11,687 nucleotides of DNA, from positions 1 through 11,687 of the forward strand of contig JAABTR010000230.1 in the NCBI GenBank assembly GCA_011389755.1, given 5' to 3'. A program made the position numbers and the translations under genes. Under the pieces are notes generated by a model that searched no databases, was not told the DNA's origin, and saw only the letters and a list, made by a program, of their open reading frames with translations. Positions 1 through 5,877 of this stretch are shown here, piece by piece. The stretch comes from Deltaproteobacteria bacterium (GTDB lineage: Bacteria > Myxococcota_A > Polyangia > JAAYKL01). The number at the start of each line of letters is the position of its first letter. Within the stretch, counting starts at the first letter, position 1.

Positions 1-42
1 TGATTTGCAACGTTTTGTTTTCTTTGTGGAAGTCGCTTTGTG

Positions 43-93
43 GAGCCCCTTTAGGGGCGCCGCCATACCAGCCCGGGGCAACGCCCCGGGTAT
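43..93 (+). repeat. 51-bp palindromic repeat, copy 1
   Basis: This copy is identical over 51 bases to 272-322. It contains two potential hairpins: GCCCC-TTTA-GGGGC near the 5' end, and CCCGGGGC-AA-GCCCCGGG-type complementarity near the 3' end. The copy ends in GGGTAT. Confidence 0.85.
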
Positions 94-114
94 GATCGGA
101 TAAGAAATTGCGGG

Positions 115-136
115 TAAGCCCTGAAAGGGCGACCCA
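115..136 (+). repeat. Short hairpin repeat, copy 1
   Basis: The sequence AAGCCCTGAAAGGGCGACCC forms a GCCCT/AGGGC hairpin. It matches the element at 351-373 at nearly every position and sits the same way, just downstream of a 51-bp repeat. Confidence 0.7.
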
Positions 137-188
137 GTACCAAAAACGCTCAGAGGTCGAGCAGGAGCGAACTCATGTCTCAGTCCTT

Positions 189-247
189 GGCCGCCCCTTC
201 GGGGCTGCAGGAACCCGGGGCGTTGCCCTGGGGCTGTTGCGGGTGGC
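189..247 (-). repeat. Diverged inverted copy of the long repeat
   Basis: On the plus strand this stretch reads like the reverse complement of the 51-bp element. It has GCCCC-TTC-GGGGC, and then ACCCGGGGCGTTGCCC followed by a GGGGCTG end, with several mismatches. Orientation is therefore opposite to copies 1 and 2. The boundaries are approximate. Confidence 0.5.
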
Positions 248-271
248 AAAAAACCGCTGGGTTTCTGGGTT

Positions 272-322
272 GAGCCCCTTTAGGGGCGCCGCCATACCAG
301 CCCGGGGCAACGCCCCGGGTAT
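272..322 (+). repeat. 51-bp palindromic repeat, copy 2
   Basis: This is the second perfect copy of the element at 43-93, 229 bases downstream in the same orientation. Perfect identity over 51 bases in non-coding DNA suggests recent duplication or an actively maintained repeat family. Confidence 0.85.
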
Positions 323-350
323 TGTGTAATAGGTAATAAAATTAAAGTGT

Positions 351-373
351 TGAGCCCTTAAAAGGGCGACCCA
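351..373 (+). repeat. Short hairpin repeat, copy 2; may end the B12 operon transcript
   Basis: This is the second copy of the short element, with GCCCT-TAAA-AGGGC. It lies five bases past the stop codon of the minus-strand lipoprotein gene. Read on the minus strand, the hairpin is followed by an AT-rich stretch (AACACTTTAATTTTATTA), so it could double as a weak intrinsic terminator. There is no clean uninterrupted T-run. Confidence 0.55.
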
Positions 374-378
374 TTCGC

Positions 379-1638
379 TCAACCGGCAGTAAAACACACC
401 GCGGCAGGTGGTAGGCCCACGTCGATCGGTTTGTCCGTGAGCTCTTCACCGGTCGCGGTGTCAAAGACTCGGATGCCCGGCGCCTCGGGGGTGCGATCGG
501 CGACCCACAGCTCCTTGCCGTTCGGGGTCGGTTCGAACGACTGCAGGACCCACGCGGACGGGGTGAGGATGTCTTCAATCACCTCGCCGGTGGCGGGGTT
601 GAAGGTCACCATGTGCGTATAGGACGCGTCCCCGGCCGGGACGCCCACCAAGGCGTACCCGAGCGCATCGGAGTGGAGGTAGACGTCGAGGACATCTCCG
701 CCCAGCTGCGCTTCGGTCACGATGAAGCCCGAGACCTCTTGGGTTTTGGGATCGAAAAGCTCCACGCCGCCGTCCTGGACGCCGTAGCTTCCTGTCTCGA
801 CCAGGACGATTCGACCGAGTCTGCCATTGTAACGAACGTCGGTGGGGTTGGTGCCCGTCAGCTCGACGGTGGCCTCGATGGCGCCGGTTGGGCCGTCTAT
901 CACGACGATCGAGCTGAACTCGCTGGGCATGTAGTTCGTCAGCCGGGCGAGGGGGACATAGACCTTGCCGCCGCGCACGACGGCCCCGGTCTGCTCTGCG
1001 ATGCCGTCGGAATCGGCCTCGTCAGCCAGATTGATGGTTCCCAGCTCCTCGCCGGTCAGGGGATTGACCACGAGGAGTTCGGCTGAGGCGAGGCGCGGCA
1101 CGTAGGCGCGCTCGGGTGAGACCACGGCGATGGTCTGGGGGTTGGAGCCGGCGCCCACGGAGTACTCGTCCGCCACCGACCAGTCGCTGTCGTCGATGAT
1201 CTGGATCGCGTCGGAGCCGAACCGGGCGACGACGAAGGTGGTCTGGGTGACCGGATCGTATCGGCAGCCGGCGTCTTGGTGGATCACCTCGATGTCTTTT
1301 TGGGCGGTTCGCGCTGCGGGATCCACCACGGAGTACGTGCCTGTGGCGTAGTCGGTGGTCACCACGAACGCCGCGTAGGAGTCGGTGTCCTCTTCTTCGG
1401 TCCCGGTGTCGGTGGTGTCGGTGCTCGAGAGGGTGTCCGCGGTGTCGGTATCGCCCTCATGGTCGGTTCCACCGGTGTCCGCCGCTTCGGTGCCTTGGTC
1501 CTCGTCCGTCGCACCGTCGGTGTCTCCGAAGGTCTGGGTGTCTTTTTCGTCCGCGTCATCGTCTTGAGTACAGCAGGGGGTCACTGACCAGGCCAGCGCG
1601 CACAGGATCCACGTCAGGTTCTGTTTTCTCATCGTCAT
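379..1638 (-). CDS. Predicted lipoprotein with YncE/BtuG-like beta-propeller
   Basis: This 419-aa protein probably captures cobalamin at the cell surface for the neighbouring receptor; the role is inferred from context. It starts with a hydrophobic signal (residues 8-20) and a Cys pair at 22-23. Residues 24-87 form an extremely Asp/Thr/Glu-rich linker. Residues 88-419 contain repeated short beta-strand units such as TGTYSVVDP, DAIQIIDD, AELLVVNPLTGEELG, SSIVVIDGPTGAIEATV and GIRVFDTATGEEL, typical of YncE-like (DUF5074-type) seven-bladed propellers. BtuG of Bacteroides is a B12-binding lipoprotein of this architecture next to BtuB. The lipobox VTPC-C is poor because Pro or Cys sits at -1, so lipidation is likely but not certain. 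The start is the second of three nearby ATGs, eight bases after GGAGG; the first ATG (1644) overlaps the receptor stop. An open frame continues upstream to 2529, but that part is only antisense to the receptor gene. Confidence 0.8.
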   Translation of the reverse strand: MTMRKQNLTWILCALAWSVTPCCTQDDDADEKDTQTFGDTDGATDEDQGTEAADTGGTDHEGDTDTADTLSSTDTTDTGTEEEDTDSYAAFVVTTDYATGTYSVVDPAARTAQKDIEVIHQDAGCRYDPVTQTTFVVARFGSDAIQIIDDSDWSVADEYSVGAGSNPQTIAVVSPERAYVPRLASAELLVVNPLTGEELGTINLADEADSDGIAEQTGAVVRGGKVYVPLARLTNYMPSEFSSIVVIDGPTGAIEATVELTGTNPTDVRYNGRLGRIVLVETGSYGVQDGGVELFDPKTQEVSGFIVTEAQLGGDVLDVYLHSDALGYALVGVPAGDASYTHMVTFNPATGEVIEDILTPSAWVLQSFEPTPNGKELWVADRTPEAPGIRVFDTATGEELTDKPIDVGLPPAAVCFTAG

Positions 1639-1640
1639 TT

Positions 1641-3740
1641 TCATCTCCTCCAGTGAACGGTGAGCCAGACCGTGCGGCCCGGCAGTGGAAAGGCCTCGTA
1701 GTCCCGCAGCGGGTGCGGGCGTCCTTGTTTGTCGTAGAGCACGATGGTGTCGAAGACGTTGTCCACCTTCAGCGTGAAGGTGAGCCCCAGGTCCGGCCGG
1801 GTGAGCTTGGCGCCCAGGCCCATGAGCGCCCGAGCCAGGGCGTCTTCCTTCATGTTGGCTTGGTCCAGGTAGTTGCGCCCCGCGTAGCTGCCGTCGACCC
1901 AGCCGCCGAAGCCCCAGCCGTTTAGGAACGGTTTGAAGACCTCGAGGCGGCCGTAGGCTTCGTGGGCGGGCTTGCCGGGCAGGCGCTTGCCGTCGTGGTA
2001 GGGCTTGTCCGATCGGTTGACCCCATACAGGTAGGTGTAGTTCGCCTGAGCGGACACGAGCTCGAACGCGCGCAGCCGGGCTGCGAGCTCCAGGCCGGCG
2101 ATGACGGCGCTGTCCACGTTCTCGGGGCGGATGGTGTGCTGGGAGTTTTGGACGTAGGATATGAGATCTTCGACAAAAGCGCCGAACCCTACGGCGTCGA
2201 CCCGCAGCAGGTTCAGCTCCCCCAAATTTTCCCAGATCCCGGTGACCCCCGCGTCCACATTCGTTCCAGTCTCGGGTCGCAGTTTTGCGTTGCCCACCAC
2301 GGCGCCTTGGTCGCCGAACAGCTCGCGCATGTCGGGGACCCGCACGTATCGGCCGGCGTTGGCCCGCAGATACAGATGCTTCCACGCCTCGTAGCGCAGC
2401 CCCAAAGACGGCGATACGTACACGTCCTGAACGCGGCGCGGCTCGATAACGCCGATGCCGATGGGTCTGGGGCCGCCGCCGAAACGGGCGTGGTGGGCCT
2501 CCAGCCGGATCGCCGCGCTCAAGAGCCAAGAATCGGTGGGGCGCAGATCGTGCTGGGCGCCGAGCCGCAGGCTCAGTCGCGTCGAGCCGTCTGGAGCGAC
2601 GCCGGCTACGAGCTCTTCTTGGTCGAAGCGCTCAAAGGCGCCGGTGAGCCGCGCGCTGGTCTCGTGCTTTTCCGACCATGGTACGACCAAACAAGAGCCC
2701 AGCTCCAGAGTGTGCCCCTTGGACATCGTGCGCCCAAAGCCCACGCCGACCTCGTTTTTCGTGTCGTTGAAGTCCTCGGAAACGAGCAGGTGGCCGGCGT
2801 GGAGCTCGAGCCTCCAGGGGGCCTTGCCGGAACCTTTGCGCCGGGCAAAGAGCCTCAGTTGATGCCCGAGCGTGGACAGCCGCGCGTGTCTGGTGGCGAT
2901 GCTCTCGATGCCCGCGATGCCCTGCTTTTTCGCGCTTAAAAGCTCGATTGCGCCGACGGTCCAGCTCCCGATGGGCCTTTTGAGCTCGAGGAGGAAAGAA
3001 GAAGCGTCGTGGGCGTTGTTTTGGCGCGGGGCGAGCGCGTCGTCGGAGGTGTCGGCGTGGGTGCCGTTGCGGTTGAGATAGATGAAATTGCCGGCGGAGT
3101 GCTGCGCGGACAAAAGCGAAAGGGCGGTGGTCTGGTCGACGCGGGTGCCGTGGAGCAGGTGGATCCTCGCCGAGTCCCAGGAACCCACGCTCCCGGCGAC
3201 CTCGGTGACCGGCGTGTCGAAGGAGCGGGTGTTCAACGATATGAGCCCGCCGATGCCGCTGATGCCGTAGGACACAGGGGCGGTCCCGCGGAAGATCTCA
3301 ATCGAGTCGAGAAAATCGAGGCCGATGCGGCCCAGGTCGATCACCGAGTGACCGGCGCCCTGGAGGCGGACGCCGTCGAGGTAGATCGGCACCTGCTGGG
3401 GCGTGGAGCCGCGGATCCCGGCGGAGCCGAAGGAGCCCAGCCCCCCGAGGCGCCTGACCTGGACGCCCACCGAGTCAGACAGCACATCGGAGACGCTCTC
3501 GACCGTCTCGGCCGACTCGGCCACGTCGAGGGTCTCGGCAAAGCCGGTGGTCTCGTCGGTCGGCGCCAGGTGGTGCCCGTGGACGACGGTCTCGTAGGCG
3601 CCGTCGCCCTCGGCCTCGTAGGCGTCCCAGTTGACCTCGGCCTCACCGGCAGGGTCGGCGGCCGCAGGGAGCGCGGGTAGCAAGAGCCACACGAGCAAAT
3701 GGGCTGAGGGAGCAAGAAAGCTGTGACGAGACGCAGTCAA
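1641..3740 (-). CDS. btuB: TonB-dependent outer-membrane cobalamin receptor, BtuB-like
   Basis: This is a probable vitamin B12 transporter of the outer membrane, 699 aa, energised by TonB-ExbBD. With a TTG start at 3740 the protein opens with a clean signal peptide (residues 1-28, core HLLVWLLLPALP, cut near AAA-D). A TonB-box-like ETVVHGHH follows at 50-57. The plug domain (about 70-175) contains GVQVRRLGGLGSFGSAGIRG, QVPIYLDGVRLQGAG and DSIEIFRGTAPVSYG. The 22-strand barrel fills the rest, ending in VDNVFDT and GRTVWLTVHWRR. No in-frame ATG exists near the signal peptide. The TTG has a modest AGG about nine bases upstream, and the next upstream start (GTG at 3863) lies inside the riboswitch. 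Substrate assignment rests mainly on the cobalamin riboswitch immediately upstream. The terminal Arg-Arg is unusual, since barrels usually end in an aromatic residue. Confidence 0.88.
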   Translation of the reverse strand: MTASRHSFLAPSAHLLVWLLLPALPAAADPAGEAEVNWDAYEAEGDGAYETVVHGHHLAPTDETTGFAETLDVAESAETVESVSDVLSDSVGVQVRRLGGLGSFGSAGIRGSTPQQVPIYLDGVRLQGAGHSVIDLGRIGLDFLDSIEIFRGTAPVSYGISGIGGLISLNTRSFDTPVTEVAGSVGSWDSARIHLLHGTRVDQTTALSLLSAQHSAGNFIYLNRNGTHADTSDDALAPRQNNAHDASSFLLELKRPIGSWTVGAIELLSAKKQGIAGIESIATRHARLSTLGHQLRLFARRKGSGKAPWRLELHAGHLLVSEDFNDTKNEVGVGFGRTMSKGHTLELGSCLVVPWSEKHETSARLTGAFERFDQEELVAGVAPDGSTRLSLRLGAQHDLRPTDSWLLSAAIRLEAHHARFGGGPRPIGIGVIEPRRVQDVYVSPSLGLRYEAWKHLYLRANAGRYVRVPDMRELFGDQGAVVGNAKLRPETGTNVDAGVTGIWENLGELNLLRVDAVGFGAFVEDLISYVQNSQHTIRPENVDSAVIAGLELAARLRAFELVSAQANYTYLYGVNRSDKPYHDGKRLPGKPAHEAYGRLEVFKPFLNGWGFGGWVDGSYAGRNYLDQANMKEDALARALMGLGAKLTRPDLGLTFTLKVDNVFDTIVLYDKQGRPHPLRDYEAFPLPGRTVWLTVHWRR
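1645..1651 (-). promoter_or_regulatory. Ribosome binding site of the propeller lipoprotein gene
   Basis: GGAGGAG lies inside the last codons of the receptor gene. An ATG overlaps the receptor stop as ATGA, directly after this site and probably too close to it. The ATG at 1638 is eight bases from GGAGG and is preferred. Either way the two genes are translationally coupled. Confidence 0.7.
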
Positions 3741-3775
3741 AAGACGAAACCTACTCTCAGTGGCGCGAAGAGCGT

Positions 3776-3802
3776 TTCTGATCGCAGAAGCTTTTTTGCT
3801 TC
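3776..3802 (-). promoter_or_regulatory. Candidate riboswitch expression platform
   Basis: Ten bases after the aptamer, two hairpins compete for the same bases on the minus strand. GAAGC-A6-GCTTC (3802-3787) and TTCTG-CGAT-CAGAA (3789-3776) share TTC. A second GAAGC lies in the 3' strand of the aptamer closing stem (3818-3814) and could also pair with GCTTC. This would link ligand binding to refolding ahead of the start codon. There is no T-run, so control of translation looks likelier than termination. The folding is inferred by eye. Confidence 0.4.
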
Positions 3803-3811
3803 GGCGACGGG

Positions 3812-3979
3812 GGGCTTCGAGTAGGTCTCCTGACTTCCGCTCTCGGTGCCTTAAAAAAAACACCCGCGCGCGCTTCGCCTTCCCGGTTCCATGTGACCAG
3901 TGGCCTTTTAGAAGCGTGCTCGCGGTACACAGTGGCGCGACCGCGCCGGATTCTCACCGGCTTCCCTTGACTCGAGCCC
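3812..3979 (-). ncRNA. Cobalamin riboswitch aptamer
   Basis: The 168-base leader on the minus strand carries the conserved cobalamin-riboswitch blocks in order. These are GGGAAGCCGGTGAGAATCCG, then GCGCCACTGTG, then GGCCACTGGTC, then AACCGGGAAGGC, and finally the B12 box AAGTCAGGAGACCTAC near 3822-3836. The ends close as stem P1: GGGCTCGAG (3979-3971) pairs with CTCGAAGCCC (3821-3812) with one bulged A. Binding of adenosylcobalamin or another corrinoid to such RNAs normally represses the downstream transporter gene. A run of eight T in the variable part (near 3853-3860) follows a GCGCGCG stretch; whether it causes pausing is unknown. Confidence 0.95.
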
Positions 3980-3992
3980 GGTTTTCAAAGTG

Positions 3993-4020
3993 CGAAAGAA
4001 CGAGCTTTCCCGTTCTTTCG
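3993..4020. repeat. Perfect 10-bp inverted repeat upstream of the riboswitch
   Basis: CGAAAGAACG (3993-4002) and CGTTCTTTCG (4011-4020) are perfect reverse complements around an 8-base spacer. The element lies between the candidate receptor promoter and the aptamer, so it would form a strong hairpin at the very 5' end of the minus-strand leader. It could instead be an operator shared by the divergent genes. No T-run follows on either strand. Confidence 0.8.
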
Positions 4021-4032
4021 TTCGAATGCCGT

Positions 4033-4061
4033 TTGGTATCAGCGGCAGGGGACCAGGTCAA
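4033..4061 (-). promoter_or_regulatory. Candidate sigma70-type promoter of the cobalamin operon
   Basis: On the minus strand, TTGACC (4061-4056) is followed after 17 bases by TACCAA (4038-4033). The -35 box is good and the -10 box is weak. Transcription would start near 4026, directly before the inverted repeat and about 45 bases before the riboswitch. I see no comparably good promoter for the divergent plus-strand gene. Confidence 0.4.
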
Positions 4062-4106
4062 GGGTTTTCGAATAGCTCGCGGAAAGCGTTAGACTCTACG
4101 GAGGAG

Positions 4107-5747
4107 ATGATAAAGAGGGCGCACAAACGGGGGCACAGGCCGGTCTTCGATTGGAGGAGAGCGGGGCGCGGGCTTTTGTCTTTCGATGCGCTCACCCATA
4201 TCGCCGCCCACAGGCAGCGCCGTTTGCTCGAGGGGGTCACCTTTCGCTGCGTGCGCGGCTCCCTCGTGGACGGCGAGACCCTCGAGGCGCTCTCACAGCT
4301 GTTTTCAAAGCACTATGGTCGCTGGTCCGCGCGATCGGCGCTGCGCCCTGGGCAGCCGGTCCGCATGAGCCCAAAGCAGCTCAAGGTCTTGCTGGATTTT
4401 CCAGATAGCCACGCCGCGCTCGCCTACAAAGAGGGGCAGCTCGTGGGGCACGCGTTTTACATCCGGCGCAACATCCCCAAGTTCGGGTACATCACCTGGG
4501 TGACCCAGCTCGTCGTCCACGAGGCGCACCGGCGGATGCGCATCGGCACGCGGCTTTTGGACTCCATCTGGGGATTCTCGGACGACCGGGCCTGGGGGCT
4601 CGTGACCGCCAACCCTTTCACCGTCCGGGCCTTGGAGGCGGCGACCCGGCGCCGGTGCGATCCCAAGGCGGTGGCGCGGCACCTGCCGGTCCTCGAGAAG
4701 GTGCTGCGCTCCAACGACTTTTTGGCCAAGGCGCACTTTCACGTGGGCGACGCGCTCGCCGCGGTGGACACCGGATTTTATCTGGATCACGCCGGCATCG
4801 AGGATCATCTGTCCAAGGTCGCGGGCCACCCGTGGAAGCTGGGGTCTTTGAAGCCGGGGTGGGAGTGGCTCGCCTTCACGTTTCGCGAGCAGGAGAAAAA
4901 GCGGCTGTCCCCCGCGGAGCTGCATACTTTGTTTTTGCACTCCGAACAGATGCTGCGCCAAGCCTACGGGCGCATGGACGTCGAGCACCACGGATGGGCC
5001 CACGCCACCTGCAAGGAGACAGAGTTCATCACTGAGGCGCTCGAGCTGGGACCGCGCAGCCGACTGGTCGACTTCGGATGCGGCAACGGGCGCCACCTCA
5101 TTCCTTTGGCCTCGAGGGTCGGCGAGGCGCTGGGAGTCGACTATTGCCGGCCGCTCATCGAAGCCGCGAGGGCGGGCGCCGGGCAGCAGCGGCTGCAAAA
5201 CACGGGGTTCGTCTTGGACGATGTCCGCACGGTGAGGCTAAAGGAGACCTTCGACGCGGCGCTGTGCCTTTACTCGGTGGTGGGCGCCTCGGCTTCGAGG
5301 CGGGACAACCAGCGCCTCTTGAGGAACCTGGCCAGGCACCTCAGACCCGGTGGGCGGGCCCTCATCTCGGTGATGAATCGCGAGCTCATCGACCACACCG
5401 CCCGTCACCGGGGCGACCCTTACGAAGATCCCGAGCTGCTTTCCAAGCTGCGGCCGAGCAACACCATGCAAAGCAGTGGCAATGTGTTCGATCCCAAGCA
5501 TCTTTTATATGATGAGCGACGGGCAGTGGTTTACCGCAAGGAGCAGTTTCTCGAAGACGGCTTGCTCAGCGCCGAGCTGGTGGTGCGGGATCGGCGCTAT
5601 CGCAAAGCCGAGATTGAAGCGGCGTGCCGCAGAGCCGGCCTGGAGACTCTCTGGGCTCGGTATGCCTCGGCCGGACGCTGGCGGTCCTCGCTCTCGGCCA
5701 CCGACGTCAAGGCAAAAGAGATCCTCTTGCTCGTGCGGCGGTCGTGA
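4107..5747 (+). CDS. GNAT acetyltransferase - class I SAM methyltransferase fusion
   Basis: This 546-aa soluble protein is a fusion of two transferases. The N-terminal half is GNAT-like (about residues 45-190). It has LVGHAFYIRR, then YITWVTQLVVHEAHRRMRIG (about 128-147, the acetyl-CoA-binding region, a variant of the RxxGxG/A loop) and TANPFTVRALEA. The C-terminal half is a Rossmann methyltransferase. Motif I is VDFGCGNGRH (321-330), the ribose-binding acid is in GVDYC (343-347), DDV follows at 371-373, and LRPGGRALISVMN comes after. About 100 further residues follow, with LEDGLLSAELVVRDRRY as in small-molecule methyltransferases. The substrate is unknown. The ATG at 4107 sits only two bases after GGAGG, a short spacing; the frame is open further back to 3990 but without a better site. 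The gene is divergent from the cobalamin operon, and no functional link is evident. Confidence 0.8.
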   Translation: MIKRAHKRGHRPVFDWRRAGRGLLSFDALTHIAAHRQRRLLEGVTFRCVRGSLVDGETLEALSQLFSKHYGRWSARSALRPGQPVRMSPKQLKVLLDFPDSHAALAYKEGQLVGHAFYIRRNIPKFGYITWVTQLVVHEAHRRMRIGTRLLDSIWGFSDDRAWGLVTANPFTVRALEAATRRRCDPKAVARHLPVLEKVLRSNDFLAKAHFHVGDALAAVDTGFYLDHAGIEDHLSKVAGHPWKLGSLKPGWEWLAFTFREQEKKRLSPAELHTLFLHSEQMLRQAYGRMDVEHHGWAHATCKETEFITEALELGPRSRLVDFGCGNGRHLIPLASRVGEALGVDYCRPLIEAARAGAGQQRLQNTGFVLDDVRTVRLKETFDAALCLYSVVGASASRRDNQRLLRNLARHLRPGGRALISVMNRELIDHTARHRGDPYEDPELLSKLRPSNTMQSSGNVFDPKHLLYDERRAVVYRKEQFLEDGLLSAELVVRDRRYRKAEIEAACRRAGLETLWARYASAGRWRSSLSATDVKAKEILLLVRRS

Positions 5748-5769
5748 GCCCGGGGGCGTTCGGCCGGGC
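5748..5769 (+). terminator. Hairpin directly after the fusion gene
   Basis: GCCCGG (5748-5753) and CCGGGC (5764-5769) pair around a 10-base loop immediately after the TGA stop. The following GAGTTGTGTGTT is only mildly T-rich, so this is a weak terminator candidate. The remaining bases to 5863 show nothing I can assign with confidence. Confidence 0.3.
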
Positions 5770-5863
5770 GAGTTGTGTGTTGCGCCGGTCGAGTCATCTG
5801 TTCTACTTAAGGCGAGGTGTTGCTAAACGCGGCGTCGCCCACCGGGAGCGAAACGTCAGGTAC

Positions 5864-5871
5864 GGCGAGGG
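5864..5871 (+). promoter_or_regulatory. Ribosome binding site that sets the LRR gene start
   Basis: GGCGAGGG ends six bases before the TTG at 5878, across a run of T. The alternative GTG at 5884 would be 12 bases away. The spacing favours TTG. Confidence 0.5.
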
Positions 5872-5877
5872 ATTTTT

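Larger units (their letters stand above)
43..373. repeat. Cluster of REP-like composite palindromic repeats
   Basis: The first 378 bases carry no credible gene. They hold two copies of a composite module. Each module is a 51-bp element (43-93 and 272-322) followed, after 21 or 28 bases, by a short hairpin element (115-136 and 351-373). A diverged inverted copy of the long element lies between them (189-247). The spacers are AT-rich. Short open frames here merely translate the repeats. Such arrays resemble extragenic palindromic (REP-like) families; the family itself is not one I can name. Positions 1-42 show nothing recognisable. Confidence 0.75.

Noticed and set aside
108..329. 73-aa plus-strand frame in the repeat cluster
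   Set aside because: The translation is made of repeat elements, and no ribosome site or conserved domain is seen.
327..335. TAATAGGTA also found at 9607-9615 in the nrfH dyad
   Set aside because: Only a single 9-base half-site is shared, in AT-rich DNA, without the inverted partner. A chance match is likely.
1385..1567. Ser/Val-rich plus-strand frame that might suggest a repeat protein or CRISPR-like periodicity
   Set aside because: It is the antisense of the Asp/Thr-rich linker of the lipoprotein; the periodicity reflects low-complexity codons and there are no spacers or direct repeats.
1639..2529. Upstream part of the long minus-strand frame that ends at 379
   Set aside because: It is an Arg/Pro/Ala-rich out-of-frame translation overlapping the receptor gene on the same strand. 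The real gene starts at 1638 with its own ribosome site and signal peptide.
1962..2939. 325-aa plus-strand frame
   Set aside because: It is antisense to the receptor gene, with GC-driven openness and no recognisable domain or ribosome site.
3741..3863. N-terminal extension of the receptor frame
   Set aside because: It runs into the conserved riboswitch aptamer, starts at a GTG inside it, and would put about 40 basic residues before the signal peptide.
4305..5198. 297-aa minus-strand frame
   Set aside because: It is antisense to the GNAT-methyltransferase gene, which has clear motifs on the plus strand.
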